A stretch of DNA of 53,324 nt from Pancytospora philotis (GCA_023647555.1 JALRLY010000251.1:1-53324); one strand, 5' to 3'; shown: positions 17,060 to 26,970, counted from the first letter of the stretch. Made by a program: numbers and translations. The notes: generated by a model not told the origin, from the sequence alone.

Positions 17060-18703
17060 ATGAACCACATCGTGGACGAGCAGTGGAAGACCATGCAGCT
17101 CAAGACCTTCACGAAGTGGATGAACGCGCGGCTCAAGAAGGCCGACCTGGCGCCGATCGACGATCTCTACGCCGAGGCGCGGACCGGCAGCCCCTTCGTC
17201 CGTCTGTTCAGGGCGCTGGGCAAGGGCGACGTGCAGCACACGCCGAACCCGCGCTCGCGCATCGCGATGATGGAGAACATCAAGTTCGTGCTCGACTTCC
17301 TGCAGAGCCAGAGCATCCGGCTCGTCAACATCGGCTCGACCGACATCGTGGACGGGGACGAGAAGCTGATCCTCGGGCTGGTCTGGACGATCATCTCGCG
17401 CATGTCCATGTCGGAGTCCTTCAGCGGGAGCGGCGCGGCGCACGGCGCGGAGATGCTGAAGTGGGTGCGGCGCGTGACGAGCGGCTACGGCAACGTGGAC
17501 ATAACGAACTTCACCACGAGCTGGAGCGACGGGCTCGGGTTCAGCGCGCTCATCAACTACTTCAGGCCCGAGTGCCTGGACTACGCCGCGCTGAGCAGCG
17601 AGACGCCGCGGGAGAACCTGGAGCGCGCCTTTGCGGTCGCCGAGAAGAGCCTCGGCATCCCCAAGCTGCTCGATGCCGACGACATCGTGAGCGCGGGCGT
17701 GCCCGACGAGAAGAGCATCATGACGTATGTCTATGAGTACTACAAGAAGTTCAAGGACGAGGAGGCGAAGATGGCGTGCAGCAACCTGATTGGCGAGTTC
17801 ATGAAGGCGCGCAGCGAGTCGCTCAGGCTGCGCAACGAGTACGACGCGCGGGCCGAGGCGCACTGCGCCAAGAAGACCGAGCTGGCCGCCCGGCTCGGCA
17901 GTGTTGCGGTGCTCGCCAAGCAGCTCAGCCACGCGGTGGCCGAGTGCGCCGAGCAGACCGCTGCTCTCGTGGTCGAGTCCTCCGCGCTCGCTCTGATGCT
18001 GAGCGCGATCCACGACGTCGAGCGGCTGTTCAACCTGCGCTGCTACGTCCCGCCCGAGCATCTTGCGCTGGACCAGATGGCCGTGCCGCCCTGCAACATG
18101 CCCGCGCTCACCGCCTGTGTGGGTGCGGCCGCGGAGCGCTTCAACGGGCCCGAGCTGCGCGACGCCGAGGCAACCAAGGACGCGTGCGACGCCCTGTGCG
18201 CTGTTTCCAGCCATGCTGAGCAGCATCGGCGCTTCGCGGTGCTTCAGGGCAGGCTCGGTGCGCCAGGCGCCCAGTCGAGTTCGCTGAAGAGCCTCGGCCT
18301 GGTGCTCGCAGCCAAGGAAGAGGTGCTCGCCATGTCCCTTGCCAGGAGCAAGCGCGAGCAGGCGGTCTTCGAGTCGGCCGCCAAGCTCTTCAAGCAGTTC
18401 GACGTGAAGGGTCTTGGCACGGTAACCCACAGCGATCTGAGGAAGATTGCAGCGGCGCTCGATTTCGATCCCGCTGCGCTCCTGCCGCCGGCGTCGGATG
18501 CTATCACCGTCGAGGTTCTATTCGCTGCGCTCAAGCGCAGCTACCTGGCGCCGTGGAACTCCACTCAGCTGCGCGCAGCATTCGCAGCCCTCGGTGAAGA
18601 CGGCTTTGTCAGCGTCGACGGAGCACACGACGCGGAGCTTCCTGCCGCGGCCGCAGGCCGGGGCGTCATGTACGAGGATATCGTTGGGTGCATCGAGGAA
18701 TAA
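17060..18703 (+). CDS. ACTN: Alpha-actinin (actin cross-linker), short rod
   Basis: 547 aa. It bundles F-actin through an N-terminal pair of calponin-homology domains: CH1 about 8-115 (W-K-T-M-Q-L-K-T-F-T-K-W, later N-I-K-F-V-L-D-F) and CH2 about 128-231, with L-L-D-A-D-D-I-V...P-D-E-K-S-I-M-T-Y-V, the classic alpha-actinin CH2 end. Residues 232-440 are helical, a shortened spectrin-like rod. A C-terminal EF-hand-like region starts at 444. Its first loop (D448-D459, DVKGLGTVTHSD) lacks acidic or Asn/Ser residues at loop positions 3 and 5, so calcium binding is doubtful. The stop lies in AATAAA. It is a complete, conserved cytoskeletal gene in a strongly G/C-ending codon context. Confidence 0.92.
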   Translation: MNHIVDEQWKTMQLKTFTKWMNARLKKADLAPIDDLYAEARTGSPFVRLFRALGKGDVQHTPNPRSRIAMMENIKFVLDFLQSQSIRLVNIGSTDIVDGDEKLILGLVWTIISRMSMSESFSGSGAAHGAEMLKWVRRVTSGYGNVDITNFTTSWSDGLGFSALINYFRPECLDYAALSSETPRENLERAFAVAEKSLGIPKLLDADDIVSAGVPDEKSIMTYVYEYYKKFKDEEAKMACSNLIGEFMKARSESLRLRNEYDARAEAHCAKKTELAARLGSVAVLAKQLSHAVAECAEQTAALVVESSALALMLSAIHDVERLFNLRCYVPPEHLALDQMAVPPCNMPALTACVGAAAERFNGPELRDAEATKDACDALCAVSSHAEQHRRFAVLQGRLGAPGAQSSSLKSLGLVLAAKEEVLAMSLARSKREQAVFESAAKLFKQFDVKGLGTVTHSDLRKIAAALDFDPAALLPPASDAITVEVLFAALKRSYLAPWNSTQLRAAFAALGEDGFVSVDGAHDAELPAAAAGRGVMYEDIVGCIEE

Positions 18704-18922
18704 ATGCCGCTGTTCTATTCATTTTCTCAATCGGATTATACATTTGATCTTCTGGGGTGCTGTAAACAGCGCCGACGATGGTAGAAATCGCCGATCCGCC
18801 ATCTAGCAATGACTAGACCGGTATTATAGTTACGCAGGCGCATTTTTAGCAATAACAAAGCCATAAGTCCAATTTGGTGATTTTATTACAGTTAGGCCTA
18901 GCCGCAAAACTCCCGGCAATAC

Positions 18923-20272
18923 TCAAAGGAGCAGGAATGTCTCAAGATAGTCCATGCTGAAGCCGCGCCGCACCAGCGCGTCCTGGTTGTTCTCGAGCCA
19001 CTTGGCGCACTCGTGCGGATACAGCTGCTTGAGGACCAAATAGCACACCACACTCGTGTCGCCGTCGTCGCGCAGCAGCAGGAGCAGCTCCTGGAACACC
19101 CGGCTCACGCTTTCCACCCTCCCGAACAGGCGGTGCGCATTCAGGGCCAGGGCACCGCAGTAGTACCCGAGGACCGGCGAGCGGCCCGCAGCGAGCGCCG
19201 GGAAGAGCAACTGCACGATGAATTTGTTATAGGTGTAGTCCCAGTCCAGGTAGTGGCACAGCATCTGGAGCATAAAGCACTTCTCGATGCACTCGCTCGC
19301 CATGCGCACGGCCCCGCGGTGCGACAGGAAGGCCGGTTCGTTCGAGATGAACGTCGCGGGCGACGCCCACAGAGAGACCTCGGGCCGGCACAGGCCCAGG
19401 TTCGCTTTGACCACCTCGAGATACTCGCCGACGGTGCTGTCGTTGAGCCTGTCGGCATCCACGCAGCACTGGTGGTAGAGGATCTTGCCGAGCACAGCGC
19501 TGAACGCGTCGCTCTGCAGCGCCAGGTTGTTGAACAGCGCCGAGCAGATGTAGGGCAGCTTGGAGCAGTCGTCCACCTCGAGCAGCACATCGTGCGCGAT
19601 CACAAGCTTCTGCCGATACTCTATGTCTGCGTTGAGCAGGAAGAGCGTGGAGCACACCTGGTTCAGGTTCAGCACGCTCAGATTCTCGATAATGTACTTG
19701 AGAATCTTGTCCAGGTTGTTCGCGATGTACAGCTTGAGCGGGTTCTTCGGCCGGTACACCTTTTTGTTCATCAGCGAGAACTCGTAGGACGACTCGGCAT
19801 ACTCAACAAACCGCTTGAAGCCGTAGTTCATCTTGAAATCTATCTCCTTCGCCTTGGGCGCGAAAATCGTCTTTATCTCCGCAACCAGCGCCTGGCGGTC
19901 TGTCTTAGCGGCCGGTGCAGGCGAAGCGATCTCCTTCTCGGACTCGGGCGCAGGCTCGGGTGCAGCGGAAACGGCGAACAGCACCTCGGGGTCCACAGAC
20001 CACACGCCAGCATCAGCGTTCGCATCGCTGCGCTCCTCTGCTGCCGCAGGCTCGACACGCTGCTTCTTGACGGCTGGCGCCTCGTACGCCGGCTCGGGCG
20101 CAGGCCGCTTCGTCTCCTGTTTCAGCACGCGGGCCTGGCACACCAGCGCTTCAATGATGACGCTATTGGACTCGCACTCGGCCTCCAGCTTAGTGATCCG
20201 TGCACGCAGCCGCGCATTCTCGCGCCGCAGATCCTCCATCTCCGCGCAGTGCTCTTCATCTGGGCCGCGCAT
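18923..20272 (-). CDS. Hypothetical coiled-coil protein, 449 aa
   Basis: The ATG at 20272 follows CAAATTTTTGCGG and GCGCCCTCG. A longer start 17 codons earlier overlaps the box. Residues 10-50 form a leucine-zipper-like coiled coil (E-D-L-R-R-E-N-A-R-L-R-A-R-I). Then comes a Pro/Ala/Glu-rich linker with a KKQR basic cluster, and from about 125 onward a helical domain with several Y/L-rich repeats. It converges with the alpha-actinin gene. The KKQR could be nuclear. No family recognised. Confidence 0.7.
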   Translation of the reverse strand: MRGPDEEHCAEMEDLRRENARLRARITKLEAECESNSVIIEALVCQARVLKQETKRPAPEPAYEAPAVKKQRVEPAAAEERSDANADAGVWSVDPEVLFAVSAAPEPAPESEKEIASPAPAAKTDRQALVAEIKTIFAPKAKEIDFKMNYGFKRFVEYAESSYEFSLMNKKVYRPKNPLKLYIANNLDKILKYIIENLSVLNLNQVCSTLFLLNADIEYRQKLVIAHDVLLEVDDCSKLPYICSALFNNLALQSDAFSAVLGKILYHQCCVDADRLNDSTVGEYLEVVKANLGLCRPEVSLWASPATFISNEPAFLSHRGAVRMASECIEKCFMLQMLCHYLDWDYTYNKFIVQLLFPALAAGRSPVLGYYCGALALNAHRLFGRVESVSRVFQELLLLLRDDGDTSVVCYLVLKQLYPHECAKWLENNQDALVRRGFSMDYLETFLLL

Positions 20273-20303
20273 CGAGGGCGCTCGCAGTGCCGCAAAAATT
20301 TGG
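20273..20303 (-). promoter_or_regulatory. AAATTTTTG box and CCC before ATG 20272
   Basis: Minus strand: CCAAATTTTTGCGG, then CACTGCGAGCGCCCTCG, then ATG. It fixes the start at 20272. Confidence 0.55.
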
Positions 20304-20625
20304 CCAATTTCCGCTGCATGCAATGCGTAAGCGTTAAGCGGATTGTGGTAGCAGCTGGTAACCGGTGAGCTTGCCTCAGATAGGTGGCACGAACAGGCGA
20401 CGGCGTGTATGAATTAACAACTGGGCACACAGATAGGAAAGCTTTTATGGGTGAGAATGGCACAGGGTGTGTATGCGACTCTGTTATGATGCAAAACTTC
20501 ACAGAAAAACGCGTTGATCCTATCTGCGCACAGAGAGGTCAACGGCGAATTACTAAAAAAGCTGGCTCAATAAAATTGCTATGGCCAGCCAGCTGCACGC
20601 AGTATGGCGTAAACGTAAGTTAGAT
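20304..20625. other. Gap between housekeeping block and family B array
   Basis: About 320 bases without a supported gene or RNA. This is where base composition drops from the GC-rich block to the family B block. Confidence 0.4.
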
Positions 20626-21672
20626 TTATTTAGATACGACCTTGTTAGCATCGGTATTCCATTTTTGGGTCAAGCTGGCAACTTTTTTCTTGGCTTCAAC
20701 CAAATAAACATCTCGAATAGGCGATAGCTTAGTAAGCAAAATTGCAACGTGGCCTTCAAGGTGACTCTGGTTTGGCGGATCAGCTCCCTCCGTGCCAATA
20801 TATTGCGATAAGATGCGCGTGATAGCAGCGCGGAACACTGTATCATTCTGTAAGTTCCAGGTACGGATTTCGCTGACAAGCGAATGGATGCGCTGTAAAG
20901 CTGAATCAAATACGATAACAATCCGGGTCCAGGTTTCGATCCTGCCCAGCACAGCCAGGCAGATATCATGAGTATAAGCATTGATCTGCTTATTTGTATT
21001 TTCTGGCTCAATACGCCGGCAAAAACTAACAGTGTGTTTCTGAAGCAAATCAAGGTCTGCATTAATATTTTTTGCGAATGTGCCATACCACCTACTTTTA
21101 GAGTAGCTAACGTCCAGCTTGTCATACTGTGCCCAGTGTTCTTGATCAAAGCACGGCACCCATTCATTCGAGCCGCAATGAGGCAATGTCCTATCACAGT
21201 CGTCGCTGAACGCTCGCAGTACACTTAAGCAGCCTCTCAGGAAAGTTTTCAGCAGCTCACTAGTCCCATTGCTTAGAGCGGCATTCAAAAAATGCTCATG
21301 GAATGCTGTGCTGATCCTCTTGGTGCTCTCGTCATCATCATCGCTCCGCCTGAGCTTGGAAGCTTCCTCAATAGCTCCGCAAAGCGCAGCAGATGTTTTC
21401 TCTTTGAGGCCACTATACCATTTTTCATACGCACTCGGCAGCTCATCGAAACTATGCCGTATTGGCGTCAGCACCGCGGCAGAGTTCAACTTGTGTAACG
21501 CTTTTTTAAGCCGGTTGAGGGTGGCTGTGGAGGCGCCCGCGGGGCCAGCACCATTCCGCACAGCGCTGCCACTTGCTACCACGCCACTGGAGCTCGTTGG
21601 AGCGAACTGATTGGGATTGGCAGCGCCAAGGACGTTACTCAGCTGCAAAAAATTAACCGCTAAGTTAATCAT
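20626..21672 (-). CDS. Family B secreted protein (array member 1)
   Basis: 348 aa. The ATG at 21672 follows AAAAATTTTAC and GCTGAGCCC. A short signal peptide, MINLAVNFLQLSNVLGAAN, precedes a Ser/Gly/Ala-rich spacer. The helical core shares with the other copies A-Y-E-K-W near residue 84, C-L-S-V-L-R-A-F-S-D-D-C-D...C-G, W-x-x-Y-D-x-L-D, W-Y-x-x-F and F-C-R-R-I-E-P. Near the C-terminus is V-E-A-K-K-K-V-A-S-L-x-Q-K-W. TAA lies inside AATAAA. It is one of four tandem same-strand copies. No enzymatic motif; probably secreted and lineage-specific. Confidence 0.85.
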   Translation of the reverse strand: MINLAVNFLQLSNVLGAANPNQFAPTSSSGVVASGSAVRNGAGPAGASTATLNRLKKALHKLNSAAVLTPIRHSFDELPSAYEKWYSGLKEKTSAALCGAIEEASKLRRSDDDDESTKRISTAFHEHFLNAALSNGTSELLKTFLRGCLSVLRAFSDDCDRTLPHCGSNEWVPCFDQEHWAQYDKLDVSYSKSRWYGTFAKNINADLDLLQKHTVSFCRRIEPENTNKQINAYTHDICLAVLGRIETWTRIVIVFDSALQRIHSLVSEIRTWNLQNDTVFRAAITRILSQYIGTEGADPPNQSHLEGHVAILLTKLSPIRDVYLVEAKKKVASLTQKWNTDANKVVSK

Positions 21673-21986
21673 GGGCTCAGCCGGCAGTAAAATTTTTAAG
21701 CGAGACTGCAGCTTAAAAGGGGTGTGCAGAGCGCCACCGTATATCTTAGTTGTTGAGCTACTCTCCTTTCAATCTAGCATTGATTAGTCGCTGTGGGATG
21801 TTCTGTACAAGGAGTATCCCCTGTAAAAAATGCTGGGTAAAAACTTTACTGTATCTTCTGGGAAGCCAGAGTCTTCTTCGAACAGTATTTACGTGCTATT
21901 CCACTCATCATTGTTCATACGCACGACAACAAGCAGCATATCCGACACCCCGAAAACTGCTGCATAAACGTAGAAGCTGAACGGAT
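21673..21986. other. Gap between family B array members 1 and 2
   Basis: It starts with the box of member 1 (AAATTTTTA on the plus strand near 21690-21698). The stretch GCGCCACCGTATATCTTAG resembles GCGACAGCGTATATTGGAA in the 5' flank of member 2 (23218 on), as expected if the flank was duplicated with the gene. No gene. Confidence 0.45.
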
Positions 21987-23159
21987 TTAATCGGCCACGA
22001 TTTTTGTATCTTGATCCAAAAAGGTTACTCGCTTTTTGCCCGAGCCAGCTCTAATCCTTTTTACGGTTTCAGTATCTGGGTCCCAAAACGCGGCTCGCTG
22101 CGTGCTGGAGCCTGCCCTATCTTCCTCTGCGTCGTTTATTTCATAATTACTCCATTTCCAGGTAAGGTCAATGACTTCATGTTGGGCCCTGAGCAAATCA
22201 TCTTTGCGGTCCGAGAAATGCATATAAAGTAGGTGTTCGACATCTGTCCAGAGGCGGCTCTGGTTTCCCGGATTGGCTGCCTTTGCGCTAACATACTGCG
22301 ACAAGATGCGCTTGACAGTTGAGCTGAATAAGGTGCCATTCTGTGGGTTTAAAGTGCGCGGCACGCCGAACAGCGAATGTACCTGCCAAAATGATGATTC
22401 GAACGCCAAATAAATACGAGACCAAATAACGAGTCTGTCCTTCACGGCATGTATACCATCAAAGGCAGCCTTCTGCTCAGCCAGGCCCTGCGGCTCAATA
22501 TGCCTGCAAAAATCAACGATTTCCTGTTGGAGCATGCGGAAACATCCATCAGTCGCCTTTCTGAATGTCTGGTACCACTCGCTCCCATAGCAGCTGCTAT
22601 CCAGCTCATCGTACAGCGCCCAGGCTCCTTGATCGAAATGCATCGACCATTCGTTCCGCCCGCACTGAGGCAAGACATTATCGCAATCGTCGTTGAATGC
22701 CCGCAACACGCCTATACAGCCAGCCGCAAAGGCCGTCAGGAGTTCCCTAGTTTCCTCGCTGCGGACGATCTCCAAGAACTGCTCGTGGAACGCTGAACCG
22801 ATCCTCTTGATACTCTCGTCGTTATCCTCATCATGCCTGAGCTTGGAAGCCTCTTCTATAGCGGCGCCGAGTGCTGCGGACGCTTTCTGCTTGATACCGC
22901 CGTACCACTTCTCATACGCATTCAGCAGTTCGCTAAAACTGCGGCGCATCGGTTTTAGCACCGCAACGGAGTCAAACACACGGGGCGCTCTTTTGAACTG
23001 ATCAAGAGCGGCTCCAGAGGCGCCTAGGAGCGCAGCATTATCCTGCACAGCATCGCTGCTTGCTACCACGTTACCAGAGCTGCTTGCAGCAACCTGGGCG
23101 GGATCAACAGCGCCTAAGATGCCACTCAGCTGCAAAAAATTTACCGCTACCGTAATCAT
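21987..23159 (-). CDS. Family B secreted protein with duplicated tail (array member 2)
   Basis: 390 aa. The ATG at 23159 is preceded by GCTGAGCCC; the longer frame to 23216 is not used. Signal peptide MITVAVNFLQLSGILGA. The core repeats the family pattern: A-Y-E-K-W, C-I-G-V-L-R-A-F-N-D-D-C-D...C-G, W-A-L-Y-D-E-L-D-S-S-C, W-Y-x-x-F, F-C-R-H-I-E-P. It is about 40 residues longer than the others. The tail is a tandem duplication: R-A-A-F-W-D-P-D-T-E-T-V, then R-V-T-F-L-D-Q-D-T-K-I-V. The second copy contains KKRVTF (375-380), which fits the RVxF docking pattern of protein phosphatase 1. That reading is inference from a short motif. Confidence 0.85.
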   Translation of the reverse strand: MITVAVNFLQLSGILGAVDPAQVAASSSGNVVASSDAVQDNAALLGASGAALDQFKRAPRVFDSVAVLKPMRRSFSELLNAYEKWYGGIKQKASAALGAAIEEASKLRHDEDNDESIKRIGSAFHEQFLEIVRSEETRELLTAFAAGCIGVLRAFNDDCDNVLPQCGRNEWSMHFDQGAWALYDELDSSCYGSEWYQTFRKATDGCFRMLQQEIVDFCRHIEPQGLAEQKAAFDGIHAVKDRLVIWSRIYLAFESSFWQVHSLFGVPRTLNPQNGTLFSSTVKRILSQYVSAKAANPGNQSRLWTDVEHLLYMHFSDRKDDLLRAQHEVIDLTWKWSNYEINDAEEDRAGSSTQRAAFWDPDTETVKRIRAGSGKKRVTFLDQDTKIVAD

Positions 23160-23388
23160 GGGCTCAGCAGGGAACAGAATTAAAGGCTGGACAGTGGATG
23201 GATACATAGTATGCATAGCGACAGCGTATATTGGAATTATAGACTGAACTAGTGCTATAGTCTATGATACACGTGCCATGCAACCCATGATGTGCTATGA
23301 GTGTTAAGATAAGATGTTCGCCCGGCCCTGCAAAATATTTCTACATAAAACGATAATAAACCTGCGGCACCAGTATTACTAATTAGAT

Positions 23389-24438
23389 TTATCCAACTAT
23401 AGCCTTTGCATTATCATGGTTCCATTTTTGGATGAGACTGGCAACCTTTTCCCGAGCTTCGACCAGCTTGAGCCTGCGATCGATAAAGCATCCACTCAGG
23501 ATCCCATTGACATCATCCTCGATATACTGCGGGTCACGCCGACTGGTTTTTATTGAGCCCGTATGCAGCGACAGTAACTCCCCAACAGCTTTAACAAACT
23601 TCCTATCTGCGTGCATGCTCCAATAATGGAGTTCATTCAGAGATGTGTGGACAGAGGCAAATGCATAAATATATTCTAAAAGGATGGAATACCACACGTC
23701 AAATCTGCGGACTACTGCGTTATTAATCATGGCGTCGGAAATCTGTCTATCATAGATGCTTCGTTCTGTTTGCCGCAGGAATGCGTTTGTTTTCTGCCTG
23801 AGCGTATCAAACTTGTTGAAGGCGCTTTCCTTGAACTTGATGTACCAGGCATCCTCGAAGCAGCTGCCGTCCAGCCCATCGTACTTCAGCGGCGCATTGA
23901 AATCGTAATCCATCGACTGATCGCTGAGCCCGCTGCGCGACAAGATTTCATGGCAGTCGCTGCTGAATGCATCCAGCAATGCTAGGCAATTCGTCACGAA
24001 AACTTGTAAGAGCTCTGTAGCTCTGGCGCCAACAAAAAGCCCTGAGCACTTTTCTTTGAATGCTAGACTAATATTGTACTTGATGTCCTCGCTGTTTTTA
24101 GGCACCGCTTCCCCAGGCGCCGCTTCCTTAGGCACCGCTACTATTGACTCGCATAGATAGCCAGAAATCGTCTGCTTAGTATCAGCGAGCCAGGAATCAT
24201 ATGCAGACTGGACGATCTCGAACTTGCCAAGGAGCTCCGCCAGCAAAGCACGCGAAGAAGGCCATCCCAAGACCGACTCGAGCTCACTATGGCGAAGCGT
24301 AGATGCAGGCCAGGGATTAGCTCGAACTTCCTGCATATCACTAGTTGCTGCCATATAGCCGGCGCTAATTGAGGCAGAACGGTCGCTAGCTCCCAAAACA
24401 CAGCACAGATGCAAAAAATTTACCGCAGCTGCAATCAT
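23389..24438 (-). CDS. Family B secreted protein (array member 3)
   Basis: 349 aa. The ATG at 24438 follows AAAATTTTGC and GTGATCCC. Signal peptide MIAAAVNFLHLCCVLGA. Core: A-Y-D-S-W, C-L-A-L-L-D-A-F-S-S-D-C-H, Y-D-G-L-D-G-S-C-F, A-W-Y-I-K-F. The C-terminal block V-E-A-R-E-K-V-A-S-L-I-Q-K-W is almost the same as in member 1. The F-C-R-x-I-E-P cysteine is lost (F-L-R-Q-T-E-R). It lies in tandem with members 2 and 4. Confidence 0.85.
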   Translation of the reverse strand: MIAAAVNFLHLCCVLGASDRSASISAGYMAATSDMQEVRANPWPASTLRHSELESVLGWPSSRALLAELLGKFEIVQSAYDSWLADTKQTISGYLCESIVAVPKEAAPGEAVPKNSEDIKYNISLAFKEKCSGLFVGARATELLQVFVTNCLALLDAFSSDCHEILSRSGLSDQSMDYDFNAPLKYDGLDGSCFEDAWYIKFKESAFNKFDTLRQKTNAFLRQTERSIYDRQISDAMINNAVVRRFDVWYSILLEYIYAFASVHTSLNELHYWSMHADRKFVKAVGELLSLHTGSIKTSRRDPQYIEDDVNGILSGCFIDRRLKLVEAREKVASLIQKWNHDNAKAIVG

Positions 24439-24712
24439 GGGATCACCTGGCTGCAAAATTTTCAAGATAGACCACGGGTCGATTTGCCGCATTCGCTACA
24501 GCAGCGTTATATGGGAGGTAAACACACCCTATGGATCAAAAGGGTTCAACAGCGCATCCTCGATAGGCCAATGATACAACCTGCGCAGGTTTTCAGACGC
24601 GTTCACGCGCAGTCCCCCACTGCAGCTGCTCGATGCAGCGGAGGCTACAAGCCTCTATGCCTGGAGCGGCTGTGAGAAACAGCAGCGCACAGTAAATTAT
24701 TGCGACCAAAAT

Positions 24713-25747
24713 TTAATCTTCACTAGACGTATCTGAATCACCGAGCCAACGCTCAGCAATGACGAAAATGTTCTCTTTCATTTCTTCTAGTTCGGACATT
24801 CGATTAAAACAGTCATCCTGAAACAACTCTATGATGCACATGGCCATGTAATCCTCGTCGGACAGCACAGCTGTTTCCGTGGCAGCAGACTGCGACACAA
24901 CGCGTTCGACGATTTTACGGCAGCGCTCCTCAGCAAGCGTTCGCCGAGGGTATAGCTCATAAAGATCCGCGTAAAGCATCGCAAAGGTGCGCATGCATTC
25001 GCTGTAGATGCTGACCCACGCATCCAGCCCTTCTCTCACTGCGCTCATGTCCTCATCCAGAGAACTCTGGCTGGTAGGCTCTGCCTGCGCCGCGCGCATG
25101 AAAAGCGCATCTACCTTCGTCTGGAGCATTTTGAGGTTGGTTATAGTGCTTCCGTTGAACCGGTCGAACCATTCATAGCTAGGACTATCATTCTTCAGTA
25201 TATCACGCTTAGTCCAGTCCGCCTGCGCGTAGCGCTCTGTCCACGATTTGTGTCTGCACCGATCAAATAGCTCTTCACAGTCGCTGCTGATATAGCGCAA
25301 AACGTCGGTGCAAAATGCGGTGAAGATTTTGATGAGCTTTTCCGCGTCCGCCCTGAGGTATTTCTCCATGCATTTATCCGTATACACTTTCACGAAATGC
25401 TTAGAGTCCACGCTGCTGCTGCGACGCGGCTTACTACGGACTGCTTTGAAAAAATCGCAGAAAAATATATAAGCATCCTCTGCGGCTCTTTTAAACCAGT
25501 TGTCGTACGCAGATATGAGCTTGTCGACTCTATCGAGCATCTGGGTCAGCATCATGGGGGAGGGTGACCATTCCAGAATTGAGTCGATTTTCCACTCCAG
25601 AGCAAAAGCATCTGCAGGAATGGCACAAGCTTGCTCAGCAACATCGCCTACTGCTGTATTGTCTGAGCTTATTGAAATGGATGAGCTGGCATCGTTAGTG
25701 GAGAAGAAGCGGCTCAACTGCAAAAAAATTTCCGCCGGTGGATTCAT
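24713..25747 (-). CDS. Family B secreted protein (array member 4, diverged)
   Basis: 344 aa. The ATG at 25747 follows AAAATTTGCG-type sequence (box at 25764-25771) and GCTGGGCCC. The N-terminus MNPPAEIFLQLSRFFS is a weaker signal peptide than in the other copies; secretion is less certain. The family pattern is retained: A-Y-D-N-W, C-T-D-V-L-R-Y-I-S-S-D-C-E, W-T-x-x-D, E-W-F-D-R-F. The tail is acidic (D-S-D-T-S-S-E-D). It is the most diverged array member and the farthest upstream. Confidence 0.82.
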   Translation of the reverse strand: MNPPAEIFLQLSRFFSTNDASSSISISSDNTAVGDVAEQACAIPADAFALEWKIDSILEWSPSPMMLTQMLDRVDKLISAYDNWFKRAAEDAYIFFCDFFKAVRSKPRRSSSVDSKHFVKVYTDKCMEKYLRADAEKLIKIFTAFCTDVLRYISSDCEELFDRCRHKSWTERYAQADWTKRDILKNDSPSYEWFDRFNGSTITNLKMLQTKVDALFMRAAQAEPTSQSSLDEDMSAVREGLDAWVSIYSECMRTFAMLYADLYELYPRRTLAEERCRKIVERVVSQSAATETAVLSDEDYMAMCIIELFQDDCFNRMSELEEMKENIFVIAERWLGDSDTSSED

Positions 25748-26166
25748 GGGCCCAGCAACGTTCGAAAATTTGCGTGTTCTTGCCCTTATGGTAGATGCAT
25801 GTTCTCGGGTTGCTTGCCTGCTACCGTTGTGCAGCAAACAAATCTGCTGGAATTTATGGCAAGTTTACGCTCGCCCTAGCCATGTCAGCATGCGACTAGG
25901 CTAAATACTGGTCTTGCAGATGCTGCCTATTAATCAGTAACTGCTTAATATTATTTAAAAAATGACGAAAACACAGACTAGCGCATGAACTGATCCAGCA
26001 CGTCAAAACAATTTATTCTTCACACTTAAGCTAAGTCCCGCCGCTCATCTAGTTTTTTACGCATAAGTTCTTTAACTCTAATCAAGAAGATAATCTCTGT
26101 ACGATCGAGCGTCGGCTCGACCTACTGCACCGACATTCTTCCTAGCAGCCAAAAGGCGCTGCCCAT
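25748..26166. other. Gap between family B array and next gene
   Basis: Apart from the box for ATG 25747 (AAATTT near 25765), about 400 bases show no supported gene. The segment 25920-26110 is AT-rich, with a TTTATT (minus AATAAA) near 26010. Confidence 0.4.
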
Positions 26167-26970
26167 TTAGCTGACATAACTGACTTCGACCCCCGGCTCA
26201 AACGGATAGTCGGAGGAATCGAGCGGCCCGTGCACGAAGTAGAGATGCTCCTTCTTTGTCCCCACGCTGACTATCGGCCCCTTCTCCACCCTTGTGTGGT
26301 ACACCGTCGCATTCTCGAACTCGTGCGCCGACAGTATGAAGGGCATCTGCGCGCCCGGCGCAACGTCGCTGTTGATGATCAGGTCGCAGACCAGCGCGGC
26401 ATCTTCGGACTCCACGGCAAGCGCGTCCCCGAGCCGCTTGTATGCGACGTCGTTCTGCCGGAATACACGCTCGAGCTCCGCTGACGCATGCACCGCGTCT
26501 TCGAAGCTGATCAGCTCGCCCTCGAACAGCACCTTGAACTTCTCGCCGAAGCGCCGGTAGTTCAGGTAGGCCGAGGTCAGCGCTGTCGTGATGTCGCGGT
26601 AGAGATCCGCAAACACCTCCGACTCGTCGTTCTTGACGCTCCCGCCGTGCGGAAAGCGGTAGTACTTCCGCGGCGCGATGCTCATCTCGTGCTTGGAGAG
26701 TATCCGGAGCTCCCGAAAAATCCCGTTTCTGCCGGCGGCCTTCTCTGCAGAGCCCCCGCCATCGCTGCGCTTGAGAATTGAGATGAAATCGTCATCTTTT
26801 CTGTCGCTCTTGGGCGCCGCTTCGCGCGACCTTACAACGGTGCGCGTAGGCGCGCCGCCATTGAAGATATCGAAGGGGTTGTCGGGGATCACGGTCTGCT
26901 GGATGCTCCGCCGGCTCGAGTTGGGCTCTGCGTTCTCCTTCTCTCCTGCGCCTGCATAGTCCGCACTCAT
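26167..26970 (-). CDS. Hypothetical protein, 267 aa
   Basis: The first ATG in the frame is at 26970; upstream AAAAATG/AAAAAACC is a weak box. The N-terminal 75 residues are disordered and charged with an N-P-F-D-I-F motif, and the C-terminal 170 residues are alpha/beta (Y-R-F-P-H-G-G, later F-K-V-L-F-E-G-E). There is no signal peptide. A distant relation to replication factor Donson crossed my mind because of the NPF and the VLF strand, but I cannot support it. High G/C codon use points to a conserved intracellular gene. Confidence 0.68.
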   Translation of the reverse strand: MSADYAGAGEKENAEPNSSRRSIQQTVIPDNPFDIFNGGAPTRTVVRSREAAPKSDRKDDDFISILKRSDGGGSAEKAAGRNGIFRELRILSKHEMSIAPRKYYRFPHGGSVKNDESEVFADLYRDITTALTSAYLNYRRFGEKFKVLFEGELISFEDAVHASAELERVFRQNDVAYKRLGDALAVESEDAALVCDLIINSDVAPGAQMPFILSAHEFENATVYHTRVEKGPIVSVGTKKEHLYFVHGPLDSSDYPFEPGVEVSYVS

